A stretch of DNA of 64,000 nucleotides, from positions 19,260-83,259 of the forward strand of contig DAGH01000001.1 in assembly GCA_002495675.1 (NCBI GenBank), in the 5' to 3' direction. Shown piece after piece: positions 41,815-49,782 of the stretch. The DNA is from Euryarchaeota archaeon UBA182 (lineage in GTDB: Archaea > Thermoplasmatota > Poseidoniia > Poseidoniales > Thalassarchaeaceae). The notes below the pieces were generated by a model that saw only the letters and a program-made list of their open reading frames with translations, ran no database searches and had not been told where the DNA came from. Made by a program: the position numbers and the translations under genes. Numbering within the stretch: the stretch's first letter is position 1; the number at the start of each line of letters is the position of its first letter.

Positions 41815-42987
41815 ATGGACGAAAACTTCCGTGCACACCAGTTGTCGCCGTCCTCTTGGAATAGATATGAACAATGCCCAAGGAAATATTGGCTGTCAAG
41901 GCAAAAACTACCACGAAAAGCAAGTATGCCAGCCTCATTGGGTAACGCAGTGCACAACTCAGTGGAAGACATTTGCAATTTGGACCTCAATGGGAGGGAT
42001 ACAGATGAATCTGGATGGATGACGCCAACTGCGAAGGCTATACTTGATAGACATTGGAAGATTGAGAGGGAGTCTTTTCTCGCTACACCAAGGCATCCGA
42101 GATGGAAGGAGGAACTCATAACACAGGCCCACGATGGTCTTGTGGGTGCCTTGAATATACTCTGTGGCAAATCAAATCTCTCGACCACAAAACTATCCGA
42201 ACTCACAATTGGGGACTGGAGGCATGTCCAATCCATAGTTTTGGCAAACGAGGGAACGCTGGTTTCTGATTGTGGTAGGTTGATGGGCAGATTAGATCTA
42301 CTTGTCGCGGATTTAGACTCGGCAGGCCAGTCCAAGGGATGGATCGTTGCAGACCTCAAAACAGGGCGACCTCCGATAGGGGTTCTAGACCCCAAGGTTA
42401 GCCGACAGCTCCGATTCTATCGCGACCTAATAAAGAGGAACAATCCGAATCACCCGAAGATTAGGGCAGAAGGCTGGTATTCAGCCAATCAGACAATCCA
42501 TGAGGCCACAGGCCCCAATGTTATCGATGATGCCTTTGTGGCGTGGGAGGGGATGAGGCCCACTAACATCCCCCTGGAGGGAACGCCAGAGGAATTTGCG
42601 TGTGGGTTCTGCGAATGGAAGGCATGGTGCCCTGATTGGTGGTTAGCTATCGCAGATGGTACCATCGCCGGCAATGGTACATTCAGAGACGAAGTGGTCA
42701 GGATAATCAGATACGACTCGGATGGTGGAGCGGGATTGTTGGAGAGGATGGCTCCTGTAGATGAGAAGGGAGCGGTCGCGCCATCTCCCAAGAGATTTGG
42801 ATTCACGGTCAAAGATCAAGCGAAACACCAACTCGATGGTCTGATGGAAGATGGGTACGAGGGCGCATTGTTCATGGGGAGCGCGAGAGCAACGAGCAAA
42901 GTCCTTCACTTGGGCGACTGGAGCGAAATACTGCCTTGGCAGCCCCTGTTAGAGAGCACCACACTCAATCAAGAAACAGCGTCTTGA
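41815..42987 (+). CDS. PD-(D/E)XK nuclease of the RecB/Cas4/AddB type with an iron-sulfur cysteine set
   Basis: About 390 residues. The start at ATG 41815 puts 'LSPSSWNRYEQCPRKYWL' at the N-terminus as in Cas4/AddB-like nucleases; 41797 and 41731 are upstream options. The catalytic core shows 'GRLDLLVADL', then 'GWIVADLKTGRP' (Asp...Asp-x-Lys). One cysteine in 'EQCPRK' and three in 'CGFCEWKAWCP' near residue 265 form the likely 4Fe-4S cluster. There is no CRISPR array or cas1/cas2 nearby, so a repair role is more likely than adaptation. Its 3' end overlaps the convergent exonuclease gene by 23 bases. Confidence 0.87.
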   Translation: MDENFRAHQLSPSSWNRYEQCPRKYWLSRQKLPRKASMPASLGNAVHNSVEDICNLDLNGRDTDESGWMTPTAKAILDRHWKIERESFLATPRHPRWKEELITQAHDGLVGALNILCGKSNLSTTKLSELTIGDWRHVQSIVLANEGTLVSDCGRLMGRLDLLVADLDSAGQSKGWIVADLKTGRPPIGVLDPKVSRQLRFYRDLIKRNNPNHPKIRAEGWYSANQTIHEATGPNVIDDAFVAWEGMRPTNIPLEGTPEEFACGFCEWKAWCPDWWLAIADGTIAGNGTFRDEVVRIIRYDSDGGAGLLERMAPVDEKGAVAPSPKRFGFTVKDQAKHQLDGLMEDGYEGALFMGSARATSKVLHLGDWSEILPWQPLLESTTLNQETAS

Positions 42988-43723
42988 GCCGCAGACGGCG
43001 CTCCTCTGTGAGCGGGCTTGATTTTGACAAGAGCCAATCACTGTACTTCGGATCTAAAGACACGATCTTAGGGAATGACAATCCAGAATACTTTCCAAAC
43101 GATATTATTGCATCATCCCCAGTGCCGCCATCGTCTGAACCAAAACCACCGCTCCCCTTGTTTGATTGCAACAAATCTTCCACTTTATCTCCAATCAAAT
43201 CGGAGTATTCATCCAACATTTTCCACAGGAGTACTAGAGTTGCCGCCGCATCAGCATCCGCGCTATGAGCCCGATCCAAGATGATCCCGTATCTTTTGCA
43301 CAGCGAGCCGAGTTTATGTCTCCCAGGTATCCTAAACTTTCTCGCAAGCTCAAGAGTGTCAATTATGGAGTGGGGGCTTGGTGGTTGAAGACCACATCTG
43401 AAGTATTCCATTTCCACGAACTTCCAATCGAACCTCTTCACATTGTGTCCGACTATAACGGCCCCGTCAATGATCTCAGTGATGACACCGGCCTGCTCTT
43501 TGAAGGGCTGACAGCCCTCGACATCTTTGTTGCTAATCCCATGTACGCTAGTCGAGGAAGGGGGTATCGCCATGCATGGATCTACCAATGAGTCAATGAC
43601 GATCTTTTGGCCATCTTCATCCACTCCCACGAACGCATATTGAACAATCCTGTCCTTTCTCGGATCGAGACCAGTGGTCTCGGTGTCGAAACCAAGGACT
43701 CTGTAACCCGAAAAGCTCTCCAT
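42965..43723 (-). CDS. DEDDh 3'-5' exonuclease (DnaQ-like)
   Basis: About 252 residues from ATG at 43723; the frame is open to 43852, but that would run into the divergent gene. The DEDDh residues are visible: 'GFDTETTGLD', 'IVGHNVKRFDWKF' and 'HSADADAAATLVLL'. Linker residues rich in Gly/Ser precede a C-terminal module 'ISFGKYSGLSFPKIVSLDPKYSDWLL', a small domain also found at the ends of ExoX-like exonucleases. It may act in proofreading or end-trimming. It sits next to the RecB-like nuclease and LigA, hinting at DNA repair. Confidence 0.9.
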   Translation of the reverse strand: MESFSGYRVLGFDTETTGLDPRKDRIVQYAFVGVDEDGQKIVIDSLVDPCMAIPPSSTSVHGISNKDVEGCQPFKEQAGVITEIIDGAVIVGHNVKRFDWKFVEMEYFRCGLQPPSPHSIIDTLELARKFRIPGRHKLGSLCKRYGIILDRAHSADADAAATLVLLWKMLDEYSDLIGDKVEDLLQSNKGSGGFGSDDGGTGDDAIISFGKYSGLSFPKIVSLDPKYSDWLLSKSSPLTEERRLRLKTLFLD

Positions 43724-43799
43724 ATGCCTCCGACGGGGTTGGAGATGTTGATGATATCGGCGTGATAAGGCCTTTGTACAACAGCCTTTTCGGCCAAAC

Positions 43800-44153
43800 A
43801 TGGTCAAGTCAATGGAAATCACAAAGTCATCGATAAGGGAGAGGTTGATCATCGACTCTGAAGTATGGATGCATCACCCCGACGACCATGACTTCCAACC
43901 AAGAGCATCGATCGAGGGAAGGATACTATCCATACAAAATGCTGGCAAATCAATAGAACCGGCAAATATCGAATTGAGCGACGAGGAGTACATGGTTGCT
44001 GAGAGAGACAGGCTGATCGAACTGAGGGTCAAGTTCGGCGTCACAGGCATGCACGGCGTGTTAACTCACAAGAATCCGAATCCGAGGACAGGCCCGAATG
44101 CCAAGAAGTTGGCTGAATCGAGGTGGAAAACACTACTTCCACTGAGTCTCTGA
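43800..44153 (+). CDS. Hypothetical protein
   Basis: 117 residues. No family is recognised. The sequence is soluble and charged, with a possible beta-rich N-terminal half ('LIIDSEVWMHHPDD', 'RASIEGRILSIQNAGK') and a basic C-terminus ('NPNPRTGPNAKKLAESRWK'). Starts at 43800 or 43812 are possible. It is divergent from the DEDDh exonuclease with 76 bases between, and upstream of the tRNA-Arg pair on the same strand. Codon use resembles the neighbours, so it is probably real. Confidence 0.62.
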   Translation: MVKSMEITKSSIRERLIIDSEVWMHHPDDHDFQPRASIEGRILSIQNAGKSIEPANIELSDEEYMVAERDRLIELRVKFGVTGMHGVLTHKNPNPRTGPNAKKLAESRWKTLLPLSL

Positions 44154-44163
44154 TCACCGTCGA

Positions 44164-44172
44164 CATTATACC
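44164..44172 (+). promoter_or_regulatory. TATA-like box of the first tRNA-Arg gene
   Basis: ATTATACC is centred about 29 bases before the tRNA 5' end at 44197, a fitting distance for an archaeal tRNA promoter. By-eye call only. Confidence 0.4.
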
Positions 44173-44196
44173 AAATTCTGAGATGGGTGGCATATT

Positions 44197-44273
44197 GGAC
44201 CCATAGTGTAGCCTGGATATCACATGAGCTTGCGGAGCTTGTAACCCGTGTTCGAATCGCGGTGGGTCCGCCA
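44197..44273 (+). tRNA. tRNA-Arg (anticodon GCG)
   Basis: The acceptor stem GGACCCA pairs perfectly with TGGGTCC. The D arm contains CCTGGAT, the anticodon stem TGAGC pairs with GCTTG around TTGCGGA, and the anticodon is GCG at 44232-44234. The T arm is CCGTG-TTCGAAT-CGCGG, the discriminator is G, and CCA is encoded. It decodes CGC/CGU. Outside the anticodon arm it is identical to the next tRNA. Confidence 0.93.
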
Positions 44274-44354
44274 CCCAACCTCAATTTCACATAGATGGAA
44301 GATAACACTGGTCTACAATCCGATTTAATTGTGAGAATCCCCCCCTTATGAACA

Positions 44355-44431
44355 GGACCCATAGTGTAGCCTGGATATCACTCTAGCCTCCGGAGCTGGA
44401 AACCCGTGTTCGAATCGCGGTGGGTCCGCCA
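44355..44431 (+). tRNA. tRNA-Arg (anticodon CCG)
   Basis: The acceptor, D-arm and T-arm sequences are the same as in the tRNA 81 bases upstream. The anticodon stem CTAGC pairs with GCTGG around CTCCGGA, giving anticodon CCG at 44390-44392 for the CGG codon. Discriminator G and encoded CCA. The pair probably arose by tandem duplication followed by change of the anticodon arm. Confidence 0.93.
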
Positions 44432-44452
44432 TAGTTCACAGGCGCCGATCGA

Positions 44453-46864
44453 TCACTCTTCTTCGTAGTGGTAATCTTCGTAATCCTCTTCGTAATCCTC
44501 TTCGTAGTCATCAGAGTAGTTTGTCTCCATACGTCTCCGCTGTCTCCTTTTGTTGTTTTTCCCTAGTCTTGTCTGTAGCACAAATAGTGCACCTAGGCAG
44601 ACAAGAACGGCAAAGATAACAGGAATGAGAGGAAAGCTCTCCAAGTCTTCCTGCGTTTGTATTTCTCCATCGTACGGCCTGTAGTCTGAGTTGTCCCCGA
44701 TTCCATCAAGATCGGAGTCCTTCCACTCATCAGGATTCATCGGGAACTTGTCACTATTGTCACCCACACGATCTCCGTCAGTGTCCTTCCATTCCGAGGA
44801 CAGGTCAGGGAAAGCATCCTCATTGTCACCATAACCGTCCCTGTCTTTGTCAGAAGACTCATTGGGGTCATCAGGGAAGACATCGCCGTTGTCCCCAACG
44901 CCATCGCCATCCGAGTCGGTGGTCTCAGTCGCGTCATACGGGAAGACATCGCCATTGTCCCCGACGCCATCGCCATCCGAGTCGGTGGTCTCGTTCGGGT
45001 CCTCTGGGAAAGCATCCGAGTTGTCACCAAAACCATCTCCGTCCGTGTCGTGAGTCTCGAGTGGGTTGCTTGGGAACGCATCAGCATTATTGCCTACGCC
45101 ATCGTTGTCCATGTCTCCGGTCTCAGTCGCGTCGTACGGGAAGACATCGCCGTTGTCCCCGACGCCGTCTCCATCGGAATCGACTGTTTCATATGGATTA
45201 AGGGGGAATGCATCGCCGTTGTCCCCGACGCCGTCTCCATCGGAGTCGATCGACTCAGAGGGATCATTGGGGAAGAGGTCTCTGTTGTCTCCGACCCCAT
45301 CCCCATCGCGATCACGCCAATCCAAGGCATCTGTGGGGAATGCATCCGCGTTGTCTCCGTAGCCATCCCCATCCGAATCAACAGTCTCCGATGGATCACC
45401 CGGGAAGGCGTCTGCGTTGTTGCCCACTCCATCACCATCAGTATCTATCGTCTCCGATGGGTCATTGGGGAAGGCGTCTCCATTGTCACCGATACCATCA
45501 CCGTCGCTATCTGCCCATTCCCCGGGCCACAGGGGAAACGCGTCTCCATTGTCCCCAACACCATCACCGTCCGAATCTAGGGTTTCCGTAGGGTCCTCTG
45601 GGAACAGGTCTGCATTGTCGCCAACACCGTCACCGTCAGAATCGAACCACTCGTTGGGATCGCTTGGGAATACATCCACTGGGAAGCAGTACCCGTCGCC
45701 GTCACTGTCCCTCCAATCATTCGGGTCGTTGTCACACTCATCCGTGTTAGAGCCAACCCCATCTCCATCAGCATCAAGCCACTCATCTGGGTTGTAGATG
45801 AATGCATCCACATCATCGCGATAACCATCCCCGTCTGAGTCTCGGACAAAACCCTGGATGGCCCAGTCAAAGGCTTCGTCTGCCCACACGTCGGGTCCAT
45901 CAAACGGAAAGAAATCGTTGTGCATCCCATCGTTTATCCTCCAATGAGTGACTCTCTCTCCCGCTCCGCAGTTGGGATAATCAAACACGTCCGTCTCGAC
46001 TCCGGGCAAGTATGCAGAGAGATCCAGGCTACCTTGGAGAACACGATTCTGATCGCATCCATACCTATTTGCCCAGTTGGAAAGAGTGGTATTTGCTCCG
46101 GGGTGGGGGGAGGGCCCTATCGGATTCCCAGCCATTGAGACTTGGGGGGCCCCATCGTAATCAACCCAATCATCGTCTGTAGCATGGACATGTAGGATGT
46201 CCGGGCTCCCTGTGTCTAGGCATTTGTTGAAATCATTCCAGGTCACCCCATTCAAAGCCACAATCGATTTTATCATACTACCTCTTTCGCACGCCATTCT
46301 ATGGCTCATGAATGCACCGTTGGAATAGCCCATGAAGATGATACCCTCGGGGTCAGCGCCGTAATTTAGAACCGCGTCGTCCACAAGTGATTCCAACCAA
46401 CTCACGTCATCTGTGTATGTTGGCCCCCAAGATCCTCCTTGTATGCAACAAGCATCTGTGGCGTTCCAAAAACGAGGCTGTGGGAAGGCTTGCATGTGCC
46501 TCAGACCATCAGGCTTGAGTAGAAGGTGTTCATTTTCATGAACGCTGTCGGTTAATACCATTCTGTCTACTATTCTTTGCCCGTACCCCCCAAATCCATG
46601 CATGGCTACGACGAGTGGGAGTGGCCGTGAGTAATCATGGCCTCCGGGCATTTCGAGTACGGCTGTTCGATCCGTTGGACCAACCATTACGGTGGTGTGT
46701 GATGCAGTGTACTGTATCGCTGAGCCAGTGTCCGATGAAGTGTACTTTCTTGATTGATTCTCAAGCTCAACTTCCGACGCTGACATCATCCAGGACAACG
46801 AAACTAACAATATCATGACACTCAAAACAAATGCTTTCTTCTTTTGTCCGGCACATCTTTGCAT
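44453..46864 (-). CDS. Secreted esterase (LpqC/PHB-depolymerase type) fused to 18 calcium repeats and a membrane anchor
   Basis: 803 residues. The signal peptide (about 1-29) is followed by an alpha/beta hydrolase domain: 'PLVVAMHGFGG' (oxyanion region), nucleophile Ser in 'FMGYSNGAFMSHRMA', Asp in 'VHATDDDWVDY' and His in 'INDGMHNDFF'. It resembles polyhydroxybutyrate depolymerase/feruloyl esterase (COG3509-like) enzymes. From about residue 345, 18 repeats of 'DSDGDGVGDNxDAFP' bind calcium in thrombospondin type 3 fashion. A membrane helix near 755-772 and a basic stop-transfer run lead to an acidic, tyrosine-rich tail. It is likely a surface enzyme attacking polyesters or plant/algal esters (inference). 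A TATA-like element at 46884-46893 lies 25 bases before the ATG. Confidence 0.9.
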   Translation of the reverse strand: MQRCAGQKKKAFVLSVMILLVSLSWMMSASEVELENQSRKYTSSDTGSAIQYTASHTTVMVGPTDRTAVLEMPGGHDYSRPLPLVVAMHGFGGYGQRIVDRMVLTDSVHENEHLLLKPDGLRHMQAFPQPRFWNATDACCIQGGSWGPTYTDDVSWLESLVDDAVLNYGADPEGIIFMGYSNGAFMSHRMACERGSMIKSIVALNGVTWNDFNKCLDTGSPDILHVHATDDDWVDYDGAPQVSMAGNPIGPSPHPGANTTLSNWANRYGCDQNRVLQGSLDLSAYLPGVETDVFDYPNCGAGERVTHWRINDGMHNDFFPFDGPDVWADEAFDWAIQGFVRDSDGDGYRDDVDAFIYNPDEWLDADGDGVGSNTDECDNDPNDWRDSDGDGYCFPVDVFPSDPNEWFDSDGDGVGDNADLFPEDPTETLDSDGDGVGDNGDAFPLWPGEWADSDGDGIGDNGDAFPNDPSETIDTDGDGVGNNADAFPGDPSETVDSDGDGYGDNADAFPTDALDWRDRDGDGVGDNRDLFPNDPSESIDSDGDGVGDNGDAFPLNPYETVDSDGDGVGDNGDVFPYDATETGDMDNDGVGNNADAFPSNPLETHDTDGDGFGDNSDAFPEDPNETTDSDGDGVGDNGDVFPYDATETTDSDGDGVGDNGDVFPDDPNESSDKDRDGYGDNEDAFPDLSSEWKDTDGDRVGDNSDKFPMNPDEWKDSDLDGIGDNSDYRPYDGEIQTQEDLESFPLIPVIFAVLVCLGALFVLQTRLGKNNKRRQRRRMETNYSDDYEEDYEEDYEDYHYEEE
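44476..44507. repeat. Period-12 tandem repeat coding the acidic tail of the esterase
   Basis: Two full copies of CTTCGTAATCCT and a partial third encode repeated Glu-Glu-Asp-Tyr in the C-terminal tail. Such short in-frame repeats can change copy number by slippage. Confidence 0.7.
44790..45860. repeat. Coding repeat array of the calcium-binding region
   Basis: Eighteen units of about 51-60 bases encode the 'DSDGDGxGDN' repeats. Several units are nearly identical in DNA, for example the blocks around 44875-44935, 44940-44992 and 45130-45185, which points to recent internal duplication. Confidence 0.8.
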
Positions 46865-46883
46865 AGATTAAACCAGTGTCCTT

Positions 46884-46893
46884 GGTTATATGT
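46884..46893 (-). promoter_or_regulatory. TATA-like box for the esterase gene
   Basis: On the minus strand ACATATAACC is centred about 25 bases before the ATG at 46864, again implying a leaderless mRNA. By-eye call. Confidence 0.45.
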
Positions 46894-46962
46894 CCTTTTC
46901 CCAAATATTGAGTCCTCCTAGGGGTGTATATTCCAATTTTGTTTTTTATATTGACTTGAACG

Positions 46963-46977
46963 GACTATAATATAGTC
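46963..46977 (+). promoter_or_regulatory. Perfect 15-base palindrome containing the TATA box of the next gene
   Basis: GACTATAATATAGTC is its own reverse complement around the central A/T. It is centred about 27 bases before the ATG at 46997, so it coincides with the expected TATA box. It may serve as an operator, or as a symmetrical promoter element. Confidence 0.55.
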
Positions 46978-46996
46978 AAAGTGATGCCATTGTCGC

Positions 46997-47503
46997 ATGA
47001 CTCGATTTACTTTCTTGGGTTTGAACATGCCACAGATGACAGCAGCGATAGGGTACCTACTGGTCGCACTAGGATCTGTATTCTGGATTTTTACAGGGTA
47101 TGTCACGGCTTTGTTCCCAGCGCTCTTCGGTGGGTTGATGGTTTTCTCTTCGCTCGGCTCAAGGATGAGACCAGAGAAGAATGCGCTATTCATGCACATC
47201 GCAGTCCTGGCATCGCTTACAGCCACAATCCTAGGTGTCGTGACGATTGCCATCGATCCTCAGTGGTCAACCTCCGCTGCGGCAGTGGAACAGTTGCTGA
47301 TGACCGTCTTGTCGGGTTCTCATCTCGGTGTTTCCATCGCCTCATTCACATACGGGACTCCCGATGACGCGGAGGCGGAAAGGCGCTGCGGTCATGACAG
47401 CAACCAATGGGCCATCCCATCCTCAAATAACACAATGAATTACCCATCCGCCAACGAGTCATCCATGGCTGCGACGATTTTGCTAACGTCCCCACGCAAG
47501 TGA
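46997..47503 (+). CDS. Hypothetical membrane protein with three to four helices
   Basis: 168 residues. Hydrophobic helices lie near residues 13-30 ('MTAAIGYLLVALGSVFWIF'), 33-52 ('ALFPALFGGLMVFSSL') and 63-86 ('FMHIAVLASLTATILGVVTIA'), with a weaker one at 92-112. The tail of about 50 residues is polar. The family is not recognised. The ATG at 46997 fits leaderless transcription from the palindromic TATA element. A second ATG lies at 47027. Its stop overlaps the next gene's GTG start (GTGA). Confidence 0.7.
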   Translation: MTRFTFLGLNMPQMTAAIGYLLVALGSVFWIFTGYVTALFPALFGGLMVFSSLGSRMRPEKNALFMHIAVLASLTATILGVVTIAIDPQWSTSAAAVEQLLMTVLSGSHLGVSIASFTYGTPDDAEAERRCGHDSNQWAIPSSNNTMNYPSANESSMAATILLTSPRK

Positions 47504-47973
47504 GTACCCGAAACCCCATCGAACACAAGCGATATGAGGGCAATCGCGATAGCCACTCCATGGTATTCAGGTCTTCCCGTGGGATAGACTTCCCCATGGT
47601 TGATCTCGCTGGCATAGTTTACTACCCTAGGTATTGGGATCTAGCACACGTTTTCTTTGAGGAAATTTGGGAGCCATTGTGCGGGATCAGCTATCCTGCC
47701 GTACTCAAGGAAAAGCGGTTGGCATTGCCTTTGGTACACAGCGAAGCTACATTCCACAAACCCATGATCTATGGTGATGTCGCTCATTGTGAGATATCCG
47801 TCATCAAAATGGGAAAGACGTCGATATCTTGGCGATTCAGGATCCATAATCAATCAAACGAGCTATGCTGGAGTGCGATACAAACTACCGTATGTACAAG
47901 TATGGATTCTATTGGCGATAAATTAGAAATCCCAACGTGGGTCAGAGAAGGCTTGGATCGCATCTTGGAATGA
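47500..47973 (+). CDS. Hotdog-fold acyl-CoA thioesterase (4-hydroxybenzoyl-CoA thioesterase/YbgC type)
   Basis: 157 residues from GTG at 47500, overlapping the previous stop; ATG at 47560 is a good alternative because the domain begins just after it. The family active-site segment is 'PMVDLAGIVYYPRYWDLAH', with the Asp before 'AGIVYY'. 'HSEATFHKPMIYGDVAHCEI' and 'GKTSISWRFRIH' provide the rest of the hotdog fold. It hydrolyses acyl-CoA thioesters, probably small aromatic or short-chain ones; the substrate is unknown. Confidence 0.85.
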   Translation: MSTRNPIEHKRYEGNRDSHSMVFRSSRGIDFPMVDLAGIVYYPRYWDLAHVFFEEIWEPLCGISYPAVLKEKRLALPLVHSEATFHKPMIYGDVAHCEISVIKMGKTSISWRFRIHNQSNELCWSAIQTTVCTSMDSIGDKLEIPTWVREGLDRILE

Positions 47974-47975
47974 AA

Positions 47976-48374
47976 TCAGGGTTTAGGCCATTTCTTCCCA
48001 AGCGCCTTCCTAAGTGAATCGTCCATCTTCGCGTCCCACCAATTCGCATCCCTCCAAATTGCATACCGTCCACGTATGCCCCTTAGGTCTGTTCCATCCA
48101 TTTTAGCGCCCTGCATGTTGGAGAGACTCAACTTAGCTTTGACGAACCGGGCATCTCTCATGTCAGATCCGTCCAACGCAGCTTTCATCAAATTCGCATG
48201 TTTGAAGGAGGCTCCTCGCATGTCGGCACCGGATAAATCAGCTCCTTCAAGATCTGATCCATCAAAGATCGCCCGACGCAGGTCAGCACCAGAAAGATCC
48301 GCCCCTCTGAGGTCTGCCCGTACATGGGAAGTGTATGACCAATCCTTCCGCTCATCCTCTTGCTTATTCTTCAC
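47976..48374 (-). CDS. Pentapeptide-repeat protein
   Basis: 132 residues with about fifteen A(D/N)LXX-type pentapeptides ('RADLRGADLSGADLRRAIFDG', 'GADLSGADMRGASFKHANLMK'). These form a right-handed quadrilateral beta-helix. Some family members mimic DNA and protect gyrase; most have no known role. Its ATG overlaps the stop of the upstream gene (ATGA), so the two are probably an operon. No signal peptide is seen, so it is likely cytoplasmic. Confidence 0.9.
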   Translation of the reverse strand: MKNKQEDERKDWSYTSHVRADLRGADLSGADLRRAIFDGSDLEGADLSGADMRGASFKHANLMKAALDGSDMRDARFVKAKLSLSNMQGAKMDGTDLRGIRGRYAIWRDANWWDAKMDDSLRKALGKKWPKP

Positions 48375-48895
48375 GCTGATAGCCTCTCTAGATGTTCGAC
48401 CCCCGCGCTTGTAAGTATTACATGCCGGTTTTTGTCCTTGCCCGGTGGATAGGTTAACAACGGGGTCTTATCGTCTCCGCCCCCTCCCTCGACCATTCTG
48501 TTAATGTACAGAGATATGTTCCACTTCTCTATGTCTTCCTCCGTCCATTTTCCAGTCGAAGATAACAATTTCTTGAGTACCCTCGGCGGGGAATCGTCTT
48601 CCATCTCAACCGTTCGAAGATAGTAGATCGCAGCTAGAATGAGGTCAGTTGTCCTGTGAAGACCACAATTATCGATCATCCTTGCAAGACCGGCACCCTT
48701 CTTCGATGGAAGTTCGTTGTATAGCATGCTTGCGTCTTGACTTGCCCTCGATATCAGTGCGACAGATGACTTCCAATCATCTTCATCCTTGATGCTTTGC
48801 CACCGGTCGTTTATCTCCCTGATGCTTCCACTGAGTGACACCTCCACATCACCGATCTGTAGGTACAGTCGAGCTTCGTCAACCTCATCCTCCAT
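48371..48895 (-). CDS. Conserved hypothetical protein
   Basis: About 174 residues from ATG at 48895; the longer frame to 49006 would overlap the divergent PAC2 start. The N-terminal part is predicted to be beta-rich ('ARLYLQIGDVEVSLSGSI'). The C-terminal half is helical and looks like a winged-helix or SAM-like fold ('LILAAIYYLRTVEMEDDSPPR', 'WTEEDIEKWNISLYINRMV', 'GVEHLERL'). The family is not recognised. A TATA-like element at 48915-48926 lies about 26 bases before the chosen ATG, which supports that start. It precedes the pentapeptide gene with a 4-base overlap. Confidence 0.7.
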   Translation of the reverse strand: MEDEVDEARLYLQIGDVEVSLSGSIREINDRWQSIKDEDDWKSSVALISRASQDASMLYNELPSKKGAGLARMIDNCGLHRTTDLILAAIYYLRTVEMEDDSPPRVLKKLLSSTGKWTEEDIEKWNISLYINRMVEGGGGDDKTPLLTYPPGKDKNRHVILTSAGVEHLERLSA

Positions 48896-48914
48896 GGTGA
48901 CGGCTTGATCGAGG

Positions 48915-48926
48915 ATTATGTTAATT
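48915..48926 (-). promoter_or_regulatory. TATA-like box for the hypothetical/pentapeptide operon
   Basis: On the minus strand AATTAACATAAT is centred about 26 bases before the ATG at 48895, supporting the shorter start and a leaderless transcript. Confidence 0.45.
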
Positions 48927-48998
48927 GTTTGTGCTCGTAAATCGCGAAAGTGAATGACTCCAAACGACCGTTGATTTGAAGATGAGCCAACCACTCCA

Positions 48999-49775
48999 AT
49001 GGACATGGCAGACGCAACTGGAGAAGGCTACCCTCTAGTTCTACAGAGCGGCGCTGACCCTTCGACTCTTGGCGGCGTCGCAGTATGCGGACTGACCACG
49101 GTCGGATCAGTGGGTGTTATCGCAGCCTCCCACCTCATTGCATCGCTGGGATTGAAGCCTATGGGGACCGTTATACACCCTGAATTCCCAGCAGTCGCTC
49201 TAATTCAGGAATCAGTCCCGAAACATCCTGTGAGGGTGTATCAAGGCGAGGAAATGGGTGTGTTCATATCTGAGATTCAATTCCCCCAAGCAAGCGACTT
49301 TCAGTTCGGAAATACAGTATTGGAGTGGTTCCAAAAAGGAGGCTTTGATAGATTGGTCATCATTGACGGTCTTGTTAGTGAAGATCTTGGGCTCAAAGAA
49401 GATGGAGATATTTGGGGCGTGGCATCCCTCCAGAGCGGTCGAGATGCTTTGGACACAGTGGGTATTCAGCGAATCCAGCAAGGCATTGTGACAGGAGTCT
49501 CCGGATTTTTGTTGGCAGAGGGCGAGAGACAAGGGTTGGACATCACGGTCCTCCTTGCAGAATGCAATCCAGTCTATCCAGATGCCCGGGCAGCTTTGAT
49601 TGCCGTCGAATCACTATGTGATTTGATGGATATCGAAATACCCGTCCAAACCTTGTTGGATGAAGCCAGGGAAATTGAGAACCGTGTCAGGGAAGCGTTC
49701 GAGAGGGCCCAATCATCTGCATTGCCAGCGCCAAAAGACGACCCAGACGATGACGAAATAAGTATGGTGTACTGA
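48999..49775 (+). CDS. PAC2-family protein, second copy
   Basis: 258 residues. The PAC2 core appears as 'GGVAVCGLTTVGSVGVIAASHLIASLGLKPMGTVIH' (in parts), 'HPVRVYQGEEMGVFISE' and 'FDRLVIIDGLVSEDL'. The C-terminal helix 'IEIPVQTLLDEAREIENRVREAF' matches that of the protein at 41.0-41.8 kb, and an acidic tail 'DDPDDDEISMVY' follows. The two paralogues may pair as subunits, as eukaryotic PAC1-PAC2 do in proteasome assembly (inference). Alternative start at 49005. It is convergent with the NfuA-like gene. Confidence 0.86.
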   Translation: MDMADATGEGYPLVLQSGADPSTLGGVAVCGLTTVGSVGVIAASHLIASLGLKPMGTVIHPEFPAVALIQESVPKHPVRVYQGEEMGVFISEIQFPQASDFQFGNTVLEWFQKGGFDRLVIIDGLVSEDLGLKEDGDIWGVASLQSGRDALDTVGIQRIQQGIVTGVSGFLLAEGERQGLDITVLLAECNPVYPDARAALIAVESLCDLMDIEIPVQTLLDEAREIENRVREAFERAQSSALPAPKDDPDDDEISMVY

Positions 49776-49782
49776 TTTCTGG

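Noticed and set aside
41760..42395. Long minus-strand extension of the PAC2 frame
   Set aside because: It is antisense to the RecB/Cas4-like nuclease gene, whose motifs and cysteines are clear, and it has no PAC2-like sequence.
41815..42987. Cas4-like nuclease as evidence for a CRISPR system
   Set aside because: No repeat-spacer array and no cas1, cas2 or effector gene is found in the window; a repair role is the simpler reading.
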